A stretch of DNA of 43,710 nt from Paenibacillus sp. N3.4 (GCF_008017805.1 NZ_VRTT01000062.1:1-43710), one strand, 5' to 3'; counted from the first letter of the stretch, positions 33,251-42,602 are shown. The notes: a model not told the origin generated them from the sequence alone. Program-made: numbers and translations.

Positions 33251-33934
33251 TTGGATAAGTTCAATATTGCCATAGATGGTCCTGCTGGAGCCGGTAAAAG
33301 CACCATTGCCCGCCATGTTGCCGGAGCACTTGGTTTTATTTATGTGGATACAGGAGCCATGTATCGTGCAGTAACCTGGAAAGTTCATCAAGAAGGGCTG
33401 CTTCCTCAGCAAGAAACAGAAGTAGCTGCCTTGGCTAATCGTATGCAGATTGAGCTGATCCCGCGAGCCGAAGGTCAACAGGTTTTCGTAGATGGCGTGG
33501 ATGTAACTAAAGAAATTCGTTCGAAAGCAATTACGGATGATGTTTCCCAGATAGCGAGCTTTGGCGCTATTCGTCATTTATTAGTATCGCTTCAGCAACA
33601 AATGGCTTCTACCAAAGGTGTTGTCATGGATGGCCGTGATATCGGAACCCATGTGATGCCAGACGCTGAAATTAAAATTTTCCTTACGGCCAGCGTATCG
33701 GAACGAGCAGAACGCCGCTTCAAAGAATTGCAGAGCAGCGGAATAGGGACGATGACACTCTCTGAATTGGAACAAGACATCGCTCGTCGCGATCAATTTG
33801 ACCAGGAAAGAGAGATTTCACCACTAAGACGCGCTCATGATGCTGTACTCATGGACAGTACCTCGATGACCATTGCGGAAGTCGTAGACGAAATACTTGG
33901 GCTTTGCAAAGACAAAGTCGGAGGTGGCAAGTAA
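33251..33934 (+). CDS. cmk: Cytidylate kinase
   Basis: Phosphorylates CMP and dCMP to the diphosphates with ATP. The 227-residue protein has the P-loop GPAGAGKST (10-18), the CMP-binding segments DTGAMYRAV and DGRDIGTHVMPDAEIKIFLTA, and RRAHDAVLMDSTSM near the end. The start is TTG 33251 with GGAGGAA upstream (33238-33244). plsC starts three bases after its stop and uses a binding site inside its last codons. Confidence 0.96.
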   Translation: MDKFNIAIDGPAGAGKSTIARHVAGALGFIYVDTGAMYRAVTWKVHQEGLLPQQETEVAALANRMQIELIPRAEGQQVFVDGVDVTKEIRSKAITDDVSQIASFGAIRHLLVSLQQQMASTKGVVMDGRDIGTHVMPDAEIKIFLTASVSERAERRFKELQSSGIGTMTLSELEQDIARRDQFDQEREISPLRRAHDAVLMDSTSMTIAEVVDEILGLCKDKVGGGK

Positions 33935-33936
33935 AG

Positions 33937-34518
33937 ATGCTGTATCGCATCGGTAGGGCGCTATTTCGTTTTTTCTTCACCGTATTTTTCGGTCTGCGAG
34001 CGATGGGGACAGAGAATGTGCCCACCCAAGGTGCCGTTGTGTTATGCGGGAATCATACCAGCCTTTTGGATCCACCATTGTTAGGGACACCGCTTAAACG
34101 CAAAGTTCATTTCATGGCCAAAGCAGAGTTGTTTGATATTCCTGTATTTGGTTCGATTTTATCTAAAGTAGGCGCTTTTCCCGTGAAACGCGGAGGCGTC
34201 AGCAAAGAATCGATCCGGCTGGCCATCCATTTGTTGAAAGACGGCAATATGATGGGGATATTCCCTGAGGGATCGCGCAGCAACGCGGGAGGCATGGGTA
34301 AAAAGGGCGCAGCCAGTCTTGCACTGAAATCAGGTGCGGCTGTCGTGCCTGTCGCAATTATCGGGACCTATTCGCTGTTTCGCCGCATGACAATCGTTTA
34401 TGGTAAGCCGGTTGATCTAAGCGCATATGCGGGTTCAAGTTCCGACGATTTAGAGCAGGCTACTGAAATGATTATGAAAGAAATTCGCAGATTACATACG
34501 GTTAATAGTAAAGGCTAA
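33937..34518 (+). CDS. plsC: 1-acyl-sn-glycerol-3-phosphate acyltransferase
   Basis: Second acylation of phosphatidic acid synthesis at the membrane. The 193-residue protein has an N-terminal hydrophobic segment (about 8-20). The catalytic NHTSLLD motif has His40 and Asp45. FPEGSRS (109-115) binds the phosphate, and VPVAIIGTY lies later. ATG 33937 is chosen because GGAGGTGG lies at 33920-33927; the frame upstream is inside cmk. The gene pairs with cmk and precedes the S1 gene, as in other Bacillales. Confidence 0.94.
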   Translation: MLYRIGRALFRFFFTVFFGLRAMGTENVPTQGAVVLCGNHTSLLDPPLLGTPLKRKVHFMAKAELFDIPVFGSILSKVGAFPVKRGGVSKESIRLAIHLLKDGNMMGIFPEGSRSNAGGMGKKGAASLALKSGAAVVPVAIIGTYSLFRRMTIVYGKPVDLSAYAGSSSDDLEQATEMIMKEIRRLHTVNSKG

Positions 34519-34662
34519 AGAAATGTATGGAATCGAAAGCTTGGAATTATACTATCCTTATAGCGAATGGAAGTTATTGTTTGAAACAGAGTAGAAGCTA
34601 CATCACTGCTTTGTGACTTATAAATTATTTATTGTTGTTTGTAATTAGAGGAGGATAACCCC

Positions 34663-35976
34663 ATGTCAGATGAAGTAAAAGTTGAAGATCAAACCCAAGA
34701 AATTCAAGAAGCACAAGAAACAGCCGTATCGCAAGCAGAAGCTGAGCACGCTCTTAACAACGTTGCTGTGCTAAAGAAAGGCGCTACCGTTAAAGGCAAA
34801 ATCGTTAAGGTAGACGCAGATCAAGCCTTCGTGGATATCGGTTACAAATACGATGGTGTTATTCCGGTACGCGAGCTTTCTTCCGTTACTTTGGAAGATG
34901 CGGGTCAAGCTGTACAATTGGGCCAAGAAGTTGAACTGAAAATCGTTTCGATTAACGATGCAAAAGAAACGCTAGTTCTGTCCAAACGTGTTATCGACAG
35001 CGAAAAAGCTTGGGAAACACTTCAAGCGCAACTAGACAGCAAAGAGATTCTTGAAGCAACTGTAGCTGAAGTTGTAAAAGGCGGTCTTGTTGTTGATATT
35101 GGTGTGCGCGGATTCGTTCCGGCATCCATGGTTGAGCGTCAATTTGTTGAAGATTTCTCATCTTACAAAGGCCGCACTTTGCGTCTTCGCGTGAAAGAAA
35201 TCGATCGCGAGAAAAACAAAGTCATTCTGTCCCAGAAAGATGTTCTGGACGAAGAGTTCGAAGCGGGCAAAAAGAAAATCGTTGAAGGTCTTCAAGTTGG
35301 TCAAGTGCTGGACGGTACGGTTCAACGCTTAACACAATTTGGCGCATTCGTTGATATCGGTGGTATTGATGGTTTGGTTCATATTTCCGAACTGGCTTGG
35401 CACCATGTAGAACAAGCTTCTGATGTTGTCAAAGAAGGCGATCAAGTGAAAGTTCAAATCTTGAAACTTGATCCTTCTAACGACAAAATCAGCCTAAGCA
35501 TTAAAGCAACGCAAGATGGTCCTTGGTCCAAAGTAGAGAGTGAATTCAAAGCAGGCGATATCGTTACAGGTACGGTTAAACGTCTTGCAGCATTCGGCGC
35601 TTTCGTTGAAATCGCAGCTGGTGTTGAAGGTCTTGTGCACATTTCCCAAATTGCACACCGTCACATCGGTACTCCGCATGAAGTGTTGAAAGAAGGACAA
35701 GAAGTTCAAGTGAAAATCTTGGAAATCAACACGAATGAAAAACGCGTTAGCTTAAGCATTAAAGACACCGAGGATGCTCCTGAAGCTCCGGCAGGTGCGG
35801 CTGCGGCTTCTGCAAAACCAGACAGAGAAAGACAACCAAGAGGCGACCGTGACCGCGGAAACAGCGCAAGTCACCAAAAAGAGATTGCTGGCAATGAAAA
35901 CGTGTCACTTAGCAATCAAGGTCTTTCCTTTACGCTCGCAGAGCGCTTTGGCGATAAACTTTCCAAATTAAAATAA
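34663..35976 (+). CDS. rpsA: Ribosomal protein S1 homologue, four S1 domains
   Basis: An RNA-binding protein related to 30S protein S1 (YpfD in B. subtilis). The 437-residue protein has four S1 repeats at about 38-108, 123-192, 208-278 and 293-365. The third and fourth are the most regular (FGAFVDIGGIDGLVHISELAW and FGAFVEIAAGVEGLVHISQIA). An acidic N-terminal tail and a low-complexity Ala/Arg/Asp-rich C-terminal tail flank them. Four rather than six domains is normal for this Gram-positive group. GAGGAGGAT precedes ATG. Codon use is strongly biased, as expected for high expression. Confidence 0.93.
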   Translation: MSDEVKVEDQTQEIQEAQETAVSQAEAEHALNNVAVLKKGATVKGKIVKVDADQAFVDIGYKYDGVIPVRELSSVTLEDAGQAVQLGQEVELKIVSINDAKETLVLSKRVIDSEKAWETLQAQLDSKEILEATVAEVVKGGLVVDIGVRGFVPASMVERQFVEDFSSYKGRTLRLRVKEIDREKNKVILSQKDVLDEEFEAGKKKIVEGLQVGQVLDGTVQRLTQFGAFVDIGGIDGLVHISELAWHHVEQASDVVKEGDQVKVQILKLDPSNDKISLSIKATQDGPWSKVESEFKAGDIVTGTVKRLAAFGAFVEIAAGVEGLVHISQIAHRHIGTPHEVLKEGQEVQVKILEINTNEKRVSLSIKDTEDAPEAPAGAAAASAKPDRERQPRGDRDRGNSASHQKEIAGNENVSLSNQGLSFTLAERFGDKLSKLK

Positions 35977-36007
35977 GTTAAATATCGGTTTAATTTCAGA
36001 AGATACC

Positions 36008-36045
36008 AACCTGCAATTGGTCTAAGACCGCTTGCAGGTTGTGTT
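36008..36045 (+). terminator. Hairpin between rpsA and fni
   Basis: AACCTGCAA (36008-36016) pairs with TTGCAGGTT (36032-36040), and GGTC..GACC forms an inner stem. GTGTTT follows, a poor T-run, so it is a weak terminator or attenuator. The fni ribosome binding site begins seven bases later. Confidence 0.6.
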
Positions 36046-36061
36046 TAGGAGGACTATAAGG

Positions 36062-37120
36062 ATGCGCATCTCACGCAAAATGGAGCATGTCCATTACGCG
36101 CTGGAGCTTGGACAATCACGGCAGCAAGGGCTGTCTGATTTCAAGCTTGTGCATAACTGTCTTCCTGAAACTTCGACCGATCAAATCGTATTAAAAACCC
36201 AAATCGGCGATCTCATTATGAGTTCGCCGATTTTAATTAATGCGATGACAGGCGGAGCTCAGGAGACAGAAAGCATCAATCGTGAATTTGCGATTTTGGC
36301 AAGGGAAAAGGGATTTGTCATGGCGGTAGGTTCTCAGATGTCGGCCATCAAAAATAGCGAGGTAGCTGCCAGCTATCAAGTCGTACGCCGTGAAAATCCG
36401 AATGGCATCGTATTTGCAAATTTAGGTAGCGAAGCGACGGTTGATCAAGCTGAACGAGCTGTTGATATGATCGAAGCTAATGCGCTGCAAATTCATTTGA
36501 ATGTGATGCAGGAACTCATTATGCCAGAAGGGGATCGCAGCTTTGTCGGTATGCTTCGGCGTATCGAGGATATTGTCCGGTATGTAAAGGTGCCGATCAT
36601 TGTGAAGGAAGTCGGATTTGGCATCCTGAAGGACAATGCCAGAGCCCTGCAGGATATCGGTGTGCGTTTTCTTGACGTTGGCGGTTCCGGAGGTACTAAT
36701 TTCGCTGCTATTGAGAATGCAAGACGCCCTGCAGCAATAGAATGGCTTAACGATTGGGGAACCCCGACAAGCATCTCTTTATTGGAAGCCTTGTCTGTTT
36801 ACCCTCAAGGTGCTGTTATCGCTTCAGGCGGTATTACAAACGCTTTGGAAGCCGTAAAAGCGTTGACAGTAGGCGCATCTGCAGTAGGAATGGCAGGGGC
36901 GTTCCTGAAGGTGCTTCGTAATGAAGGTGTTGATGCTCTACACCGTTTTGCGGATGAACTTCATCAAGGACTTATTCTTATTATGACAGCCCTAGGGACA
37001 AATACGATTGAACAGCTGTGGCGCCACTCGGTCGTCATTACGGGTGAAACAGCAGAATGGTGCCAAACCAGAGGAATCGTACTAACTTCATATGCAGATA
37101 GAGGTAACCGGAGTAAATAA
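36062..37120 (+). CDS. fni: Type 2 isopentenyl-diphosphate isomerase
   Basis: An FMN- and NADPH-dependent enzyme that interconverts IPP and DMAPP for isoprenoid synthesis. The 352-residue TIM-barrel protein has RKMEHVHYAL near the N-terminus, NAMTGGAQ (61-68), QIHLNVMQELIMPEGDR with the metal and substrate residues, VKEVGFG and the phosphate loop GSGGTNFA. I start at ATG 36062 after AGGAGG (36047-36052); the longer frame from 36032 precedes this site. The order rpsA-fni-yphA is as in B. subtilis. Confidence 0.95.
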   Translation: MRISRKMEHVHYALELGQSRQQGLSDFKLVHNCLPETSTDQIVLKTQIGDLIMSSPILINAMTGGAQETESINREFAILAREKGFVMAVGSQMSAIKNSEVAASYQVVRRENPNGIVFANLGSEATVDQAERAVDMIEANALQIHLNVMQELIMPEGDRSFVGMLRRIEDIVRYVKVPIIVKEVGFGILKDNARALQDIGVRFLDVGGSGGTNFAAIENARRPAAIEWLNDWGTPTSISLLEALSVYPQGAVIASGGITNALEAVKALTVGASAVGMAGAFLKVLRNEGVDALHRFADELHQGLILIMTALGTNTIEQLWRHSVVITGETAEWCQTRGIVLTSYADRGNRSK

Positions 37121-37244
37121 TCAAAAAATTGCCATACTAAGGATCATACAGTGCTGCCCATGATTGAATCGGGGAGCCTGATGATTCACAGGCTGGTCAG
37201 TGACAATGTCACCTGAGCGCCTAACCTTCTAGGGTGGTCTGATT

Positions 37245-37871
37245 ATGAACTCGGGTTATTTGTCTATCATTCTTCTTTCGATTACGCTTATTTTGTTCGC
37301 TAGCGGGTGGAAGGAGTTGTATGTCAGAAGTATATCGCATAAGGGCATGCTTCTTTTTTTTGTCTCGTGGCTCGTTTTTTCTCCATTTACCATCACCGTA
37401 TTTCACGTGCGTATTCAACTTGTCTACTTATTAGTTGTGTTAATCAGCTTATGGATTCTGCATGTGACCAATGGGTTTATCCAAAAGCTTCATCTCCTGT
37501 CTATCGGTCTTTTACTAGGTTCTCTTCACTTATTATTACAGCAGCTGCTCGCCATGGACCCGATCCTGATTGTCGGCGATGCCAAAATGGATACAGCGCT
37601 GGTGCTAGCAGTTGTTATGGTCGTGCTGCAGCGTAATGAATTGGCGCAAATTGCAGCTCTTTCAATTGGTTACTTAATTGGTGATCTGTATCAGGAAGGG
37701 ATACATCGTACGAATGGCTATCATTTTCTAGGGAGTGCTTACTTTCAGGATCAATGGTGGTTATCCGTCTTTGCCGCTAGAACTTTGACAATTATTCTCC
37801 TTGCTGTGTTCAACAGTTTCAGAGTGGTTATAAGAAGCTGGTTAGATCGAAGGGGAGGCTGGAGGAAGTAA
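37245..37871 (+). CDS. yphA: YphA family membrane protein
   Basis: A 208-residue protein with about six or seven hydrophobic helices and few charged residues. Its place between fni and the YIEGIA gene matches yphA of B. subtilis, function unknown. AGGGTGG (37231-37237) precedes ATG 37245. Its stop overlaps the next ATG by one base (TAATG). Two short hairpins (AGCCTG..CAGGCT and GTGACAATGTCAC) lie in the 124-bp leader, without T-runs. Confidence 0.8.
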   Translation: MNSGYLSIILLSITLILFASGWKELYVRSISHKGMLLFFVSWLVFSPFTITVFHVRIQLVYLLVVLISLWILHVTNGFIQKLHLLSIGLLLGSLHLLLQQLLAMDPILIVGDAKMDTALVLAVVMVVLQRNELAQIAALSIGYLIGDLYQEGIHRTNGYHFLGSAYFQDQWWLSVFAARTLTIILLAVFNSFRVVIRSWLDRRGGWRK

Positions 37872-38776
37872 TGGATTGGTTCGATACACATCGCTATACC
37901 ATAGGCATTGTAGTTGGTGTCACTTTTGGCGTATTAGCTCGTATGAACATGCTGCGAACGGATTACAGACAATATCCAACCTATCCTCATGGTAAAATTA
38001 TTCATATTTCACTTGGCGTTATCGCAGCAGGATTAGGCGCAGTTGTTGTTCCTGCATTGCTCGACAAGAATTATACGGCTGTTACCTTTTTGTCGCTCGC
38101 AGCCCAACAGTTTCGTGATGTTCGCAACATGGAAAGACAAAGCTTATCAAAGATTGATGAACTTGAACTAGTCCCCAGAGGTGCTGCCTACATTGAAGGC
38201 ATCGCAATGGTGTTCGAAGGACGTAATTATCTCGTTATTTTCACCTCGTTCTTAGCCTCCTTATTCAGCATTTGGTTTGCTTGGTACTGGGGAATCGTTG
38301 CAGCTTTATTTTCAATCTGGATCGCGAATTATTTCAAGTCAGGAAAAAACTTGGAAACGATTGCCGATATTGAGCAAGTGCCCATTCGCTTGGACGGTCC
38401 CGATTTATTCGTCGGTTCTATCTTTATTATGAACGTCGGGTTAGAGGATAGCCGTCAAAAAATTCAAGAGCATGGGCTTGGGTTTCTCGTTAAGCCGAAA
38501 AGTCGGAATGACCGTGTCACTTTAGCTAATCTGGGTCAAAGACAGGCGATTCTTCACGATATATCTACACTGTTCGGCGTGTACAGGGATGAAGGAGAGC
38601 CATCTCTCCTGCCTATGGCAAAACTGGATATGAATACAGGCACATTGGGGTTACTGCTGCTTCCACAAGAAAAGAATGCGGAGAAAACGTTTATTGCCTT
38701 GCATCGCGTACCTATTCTTGAAAGCGCAGTACGGAAGCCATCCGAGGCCGGCGTAAATAAACGGAAGGAGGCATGA
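37871..38776 (+). CDS. YIEGIA family protein (YphB-like)
   Basis: A 301-residue membrane protein with the name-giving motif YIEGIA at residues 107-112 (AAYIEGIAMVFEGRNY). Helices lie near 9-24, 46-64 and 120-150, and a soluble C-terminal region follows. The family is restricted mostly to spore formers and is thought to act in sporulation; the precise role is not visible. Its ATG overlaps the yphA stop. The small gene directly downstream encodes its usual partner, although that gene is frameshifted here. Confidence 0.88.
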   Translation: MDWFDTHRYTIGIVVGVTFGVLARMNMLRTDYRQYPTYPHGKIIHISLGVIAAGLGAVVVPALLDKNYTAVTFLSLAAQQFRDVRNMERQSLSKIDELELVPRGAAYIEGIAMVFEGRNYLVIFTSFLASLFSIWFAWYWGIVAALFSIWIANYFKSGKNLETIADIEQVPIRLDGPDLFVGSIFIMNVGLEDSRQKIQEHGLGFLVKPKSRNDRVTLANLGQRQAILHDISTLFGVYRDEGEPSLLPMAKLDMNTGTLGLLLLPQEKNAEKTFIALHRVPILESAVRKPSEAGVNKRKEA

Positions 38777-38783
38777 ATCTAAG

Positions 38784-38961
38784 ATGTCGCAAATCCTTGC
38801 AGTTGTTACTTTGGACAAGGAACGGGTAGGTGGGGGGCCCGATATTTATTGTTGACCGACCGGATGAGCTGCAGAAAGTAGCTTTCTCCCTGGAAAAAAT
38901 TTTGGACGCGAACGCTCATGATTTGAAAAATGGCACACTGATCTTGGTTAAGCATCACTGA
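38784..38961 (+). pseudogene. Small YIEGIA partner (capping-subunit-like), frameshifted
   Basis: ATG 38784 opens MSQILAVVTLDKERVGGG and then stops. The remainder, PIFIVDRPDELQKVAFSLE and on to KNGTLILVKHH, is open in another frame to 38961. The break coincides with six G then three C residues (38832-38840). Adding two bases (one G, one C) gives a Gly-Gly-Gly-Ala-Pro junction and 59 residues; losing one base also restores the frame. This matches what I know of the small protein paired with YIEGIA in Paenibacillus-type genomes. AAGGAGG (38765-38771) lies upstream. The homopolymer position suggests a sequencing error. Confidence 0.7.
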
Positions 38962-39090
38962 ACTTGTCAGTGAGCACGCTTTAAGGAGCGGAATCTCAAA
39001 AGGGATTAGCCAAGCCGTGTCTTTTTTGATATGATGTAAGTTGCGTATTTTTCCATGGCTGATCATGGAATTCGAAGGAGTGAATGAGAA

Positions 39091-40416
39091 GTGGCTAGAC
39101 CTGTTCTTGCAATTGTTGGCCGACCGAATGTCGGCAAGTCCACCATTTTCAATCGAATCGTAGGCGATCGCCTTGCGATTGTAGAAGATAAACCGGGTGT
39201 AACGCGTGATCGCTTATATGGGATAGGGGAATGGCTGAATACGTCGTTCAGCGTCATTGACACAGGTGGTATTGAGATTGACGGCGAAGATGCGATTCTC
39301 AAATCGGTGCGGATTCAAGCGGAGCTGGCGATTGAGGAAGCAGACGTTATCGTTTTCATGGTAGATGCCAAAGCGGGCGTAACCTCTTCCGATGAAGAAG
39401 TCGCGCAGTTGTTGTTCCGTTCCAAGAAGCCAATCGTGCTTGCGGTTAACAAAGTAGATAACTTGGCGCGCCAAGATGATATCTATGAATTTTATTCTTT
39501 AGGCTTTGGCGATCCTGTCGGCATTTCAGGCTCCCATGGGATCGGGATCGGTGACTTGCTTGAAGTCGTATGCAACTTGTTCCCAGATAAGAAAGACGAC
39601 GAATATGGCGAAGAGGTCATTAAATTCGCCTTGATCGGCCGCCCAAATGTCGGCAAATCGTCCTTGACGAACGCGATCCTCGGTGAAGAACGAGTCATTG
39701 TTAGTGACGTTGCAGGCACTACGCGCGATGCGATTGATACTCCGTTTGAACGGGATGATCAGAAGTACGTCATCATCGACACGGCCGGCATGCGCAAAAG
39801 AGGCAAAGTGTACGAGAATACCGAGAAATACAGTGTTATGCGCGCGATGAAAGCGATTGAGCGCGCCGATGTTGTGCTCGTTGTCATCGATGGGCAAGAA
39901 GGCATTATCGATCAAGACAAGCATATCGCCGGTTATGCCCATGAAGCAGGCAAAGCGATCGTCATCGTTGTCAACAAATGGGATATTGTCGAAAAAGACG
40001 ATAAGACGATGCAGCATTTTACCCAAACCATTCGCGATCATTTCTTGTTTCTAAGCTATGCGCCTATTGTTTTCGTATCTGCCAAAACAACACAGCGTCT
40101 GCACAAGCTGCTTCCTGTTATCGTCCAAGTTGCCGAGAATCATGCTCTTCGTGTGCAAACACATACGTTGAACGATGTAGTTTCCGATGCGGTAGCTTAT
40201 AATCCGCCTCCAACTGACAAGGGGAAACGCTTGCGTATCAATTATGTGACGCAAGTTGCTGTTAAACCTCCTGTGTTCGTACTCTTTGTGAATGAGCCTG
40301 AACTCATGCACTTTTCATATGAACGGTATCTGGATAACAAAATTCGGGCTGCTTTCGGCTTTGAAGGAACACCGATTCGTATCTTAAGCCGTAGAAAGTC
40401 ATCGGATAAAGAATAG
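39091..40416 (+). CDS. der: Ribosome-associated GTPase Der (EngA)
   Basis: Essential double-domain GTPase for 50S subunit assembly. The 441-residue protein has a first G domain with GRPNVGKST (9-17), DTGG and NKVD. A second has GRPNVGKSS, DTAGMRKRGK and NKWD. A C-terminal KH-like domain starts near 355. The start is GTG 39091 with GAAGGAGTGA upstream. A minus-strand open frame across it is a shadow. Confidence 0.97.
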   Translation: MARPVLAIVGRPNVGKSTIFNRIVGDRLAIVEDKPGVTRDRLYGIGEWLNTSFSVIDTGGIEIDGEDAILKSVRIQAELAIEEADVIVFMVDAKAGVTSSDEEVAQLLFRSKKPIVLAVNKVDNLARQDDIYEFYSLGFGDPVGISGSHGIGIGDLLEVVCNLFPDKKDDEYGEEVIKFALIGRPNVGKSSLTNAILGEERVIVSDVAGTTRDAIDTPFERDDQKYVIIDTAGMRKRGKVYENTEKYSVMRAMKAIERADVVLVVIDGQEGIIDQDKHIAGYAHEAGKAIVIVVNKWDIVEKDDKTMQHFTQTIRDHFLFLSYAPIVFVSAKTTQRLHKLLPVIVQVAENHALRVQTHTLNDVVSDAVAYNPPPTDKGKRLRINYVTQVAVKPPVFVLFVNEPELMHFSYERYLDNKIRAAFGFEGTPIRILSRRKSSDKE

Positions 40417-40429
40417 GAGTTGTTGCAGA

Positions 40430-41029
40430 TTGTCATGGGTGACGATTGTCGTTGGTTATTTATTGGGTTCCATAAGCTTTAGTTATTTATTTGGAAAATG
40501 GTTCAAAGGCATCGATATTCGCAAACACGGCAGTGGCAATGCCGGAGCAACGAATACACTTCGCGTACTAGGCAAAGGCCCAGCCATCCTTGTCTTGCTG
40601 CTCGATGGCTTTAAAGGTGTTGCTGCTGTCTGGATCGGCAGCTGGGTCGCTCCCGGAACCGATGAAATATGGGTTCGTGTATTATGCGGTTTAGCGGCTA
40701 TCGTTGGACATAATTGGCCCATATATTTTGGCTTTCGCGGAGGGAAAGGGATTGCCACTACCATCGGGGTTATGGCTACTCTTTGCTTTATTCCCACATT
40801 AATTGCAGGCTTGACAGCAATCGTCATCATTGCGATTACCAGATTCGTATCGCTGGGTTCCCTCATTCTTACTGCACTTTTACCTTTTCTTCTATGGGGA
40901 ATGGACCGACCTTTACCGATTCTGTGGATTAGCATTGTGCTCTGTATATTCGCCTTTATCCGACATCGCACCAATATTGTGAAGCTGATTCAAGGCAAAG
41001 AAAACAAGCTAGGACAAAAGAGAGCCTAG
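40430..41029 (+). CDS. plsY: Acyl-phosphate glycerol-3-phosphate acyltransferase
   Basis: First acyl transfer of phospholipid synthesis, using acyl-phosphate. The 199-residue membrane protein has five or so helices and the three family motifs GSGNAGATN, GHNWPIYFGFRGGKGIAT and the C-terminal FIRHRTNI. The start is TTG 40430 with TAGGAGTTG before it. It lies 13 bp after der. With plsC and gpsA nearby, the window carries three genes of phosphatidate synthesis. Confidence 0.95.
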   Translation: MSWVTIVVGYLLGSISFSYLFGKWFKGIDIRKHGSGNAGATNTLRVLGKGPAILVLLLDGFKGVAAVWIGSWVAPGTDEIWVRVLCGLAAIVGHNWPIYFGFRGGKGIATTIGVMATLCFIPTLIAGLTAIVIIAITRFVSLGSLILTALLPFLLWGMDRPLPILWISIVLCIFAFIRHRTNIVKLIQGKENKLGQKRA

Positions 41030-41061
41030 TTGTTTATCCGTGTGAATAGCTATTGCATACC

Positions 41062-41153
41062 AAGGATAAATGACTCCTTCGTCCTTCTAGGACGACCGCG
41101 TTTGTCAAGGTAGATGCGGAGCAAAAGTATACAATTTATACTTTCTTATCTAC
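41062..41153 (-). repeat. Dispersed ~90-bp element, copy C (inverted)
   Basis: On the minus strand it reads TAGATAAGAAAGTATA at the start, then CTCCGCATCTACCTTGACAAA (split here by one base at the front), CGTCCTAGAAGGACGA as a clear small hairpin, and ATTTATCCTT at the end. It aligns with copies A and B along its length. It lies between plsY and gpsA. Confidence 0.75.
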
Positions 41154-41196
41154 GAAGAAAATTTTCCAATGGAAAACTTTTAGGAGGAATGCGATC

Positions 41197-42240
41197 TTGT
41201 CGAATAAAGTATCGGTTCTTGTAGCTGGAAGTTGGGGAACGGCACTTGCCTCGGTTTTGGCTGATAACGGTAAAGAAGTCTTATTATGGTCTCGCAATGA
41301 GGATCAGGTTAAAGAGATTAATGAGAGCCACATAAATAGTCGGTTTCTTCCGGATATCGAACTGTCTCCTTTGATTGTGGCCACGAACTCACTGCAGGAA
41401 GCTGTGGAGGAGACTGATGCCATTATCTTGGTTGTCCCTTCTTCCGGTATGCGAGAGGTCGCTTCGTATATACGTCCTTTTTTGAAAAAAAATGTCTTGT
41501 TGATTCATGCTACCAAAGGGTTCGAAACGGGCTCACTGAAGCGTATGACAGAAGTTCTGTCTGATGAATTGCCAGAGGTAGACCCCAAAAGACTTGTTGT
41601 GCTGTCGGGGCCAAGCCATGCCGAAGAAGTTATTCGCAAGTGTCCGACGACCGTCGTAGTCGCCGCGCAAGAGCTGGATGCAGCTGAAGCGGCACAGGAT
41701 CTTCTGATCAATTCTTATTTCCGCGTCTATACCAACCCTGATGTTGCCGGTGTTGAAGTGGGAGGGGCGCTCAAAAATATTATTGCCCTTGGCGCAGGCT
41801 TAACGGATGGCTTGGGCTTTGGAGATAATGCAAAGGCGGCCCTTCTTACGCGGGGCTTAGCCGAGATAGCTCGGTTAGGTGCAGCAATGGGGGCTAATCC
41901 GTTGACGTTTGCCGGTTTAGCGGGGATTGGTGATTTAATTGTGACTTGTACGAGCCAGCATAGCAGGAATTGGCGGGCTGGCAACAAGCTGGCTAAGGGA
42001 ATACCGCTAGACGCAGTGCTCAAAGAGATGGGGATGGTCGTAGAAGGCGTGAAGACAACCAAAGCTGCTTATGAGCTGTCTCGCACCTATGACGTTGTCA
42101 TGCCTATTACAGACGAGCTTCACAATGTTCTCTTTGAGGGTAAATCGCCTCAGTTAGCCGCACAGGATTTGATGGGAAGAGTTAGGACCCATGAGATTGA
42201 AGAAATAGCCAATGGCTCAGCTACAAATTGGTTGGCATAG
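41197..42240 (+). CDS. gpsA: NAD(P)H glycerol-3-phosphate dehydrogenase
   Basis: Makes sn-glycerol 3-phosphate from dihydroxyacetone phosphate for lipid synthesis. The 347-residue protein has the NAD-binding start VLVAGSWGTALA (7-18), where the first glycine of the common GAGSWG motif is valine. VVPSSGMREV and the catalytic-lysine segment GGALKNIIALGAG follow, then GLAGIGDLIVTCTS. The start is TTG 41197 after AGGAGGAATGCG. It precedes spoVIF. Confidence 0.95.
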   Translation: MSNKVSVLVAGSWGTALASVLADNGKEVLLWSRNEDQVKEINESHINSRFLPDIELSPLIVATNSLQEAVEETDAIILVVPSSGMREVASYIRPFLKKNVLLIHATKGFETGSLKRMTEVLSDELPEVDPKRLVVLSGPSHAEEVIRKCPTTVVVAAQELDAAEAAQDLLINSYFRVYTNPDVAGVEVGGALKNIIALGAGLTDGLGFGDNAKAALLTRGLAEIARLGAAMGANPLTFAGLAGIGDLIVTCTSQHSRNWRAGNKLAKGIPLDAVLKEMGMVVEGVKTTKAAYELSRTYDVVMPITDELHNVLFEGKSPQLAAQDLMGRVRTHEIEEIANGSATNWLA

Positions 42241-42320
42241 CCTACACCACATCCTTCATGCTTTCATACTATACCTTATAAGCTCTAGTAGTAACTAAGA
42301 GGTATAGGGAGGCGGCACAT

Positions 42321-42602
42321 ATGCCAGGTAAAGATATGTCGAAGGATGTATTAAGCATTGTAAAGAAGAAAACAGGTAAATCCGTAACACCAAAAGATAT
42401 ACAAAAGATTGCCAGCGGTGTAAAACCTTCAACGATGCAGAGCGAAACTCAGCTTCGGCAACTCATCAAGCAAGTGTCTGGTTTGGTGAACGTGAAAGTG
42501 TCTGAAGAGACCATTAATGACATTATCCAAGCGGTAAAAAGCAGTAATTTGGATACAAACAACATGCAGCAATTAATGAGCATGATGCTCGGCAAGAAAT
42601 AA
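42321..42602 (+). CDS. spoVIF: Stage VI sporulation protein F
   Basis: A 93-residue, mostly helical protein with the family features KDVLSIVKKKTGKSVTPKDIQKIA and a Met-rich end (NNMQQLMSMMLGKK). In Bacillus, SpoVIF takes part in late spore coat assembly. GGGAGGCGG precedes ATG 42321. It follows gpsA by 80 bp and is ended by a good terminator. Confidence 0.88.
   Translation: MPGKDMSKDVLSIVKKKTGKSVTPKDIQKIASGVKPSTMQSETQLRQLIKQVSGLVNVKVSEETINDIIQAVKSSNLDTNNMQQLMSMMLGKK

Noticed and set aside
39526..40041. 171-codon minus-strand frame across der
   Set aside because: Shadow of the highly conserved GTPase gene; no motif or binding site.
40483..40974. 163-codon minus-strand frame across plsY
   Set aside because: Shadow of plsY, whose three family motifs are all on the plus strand.
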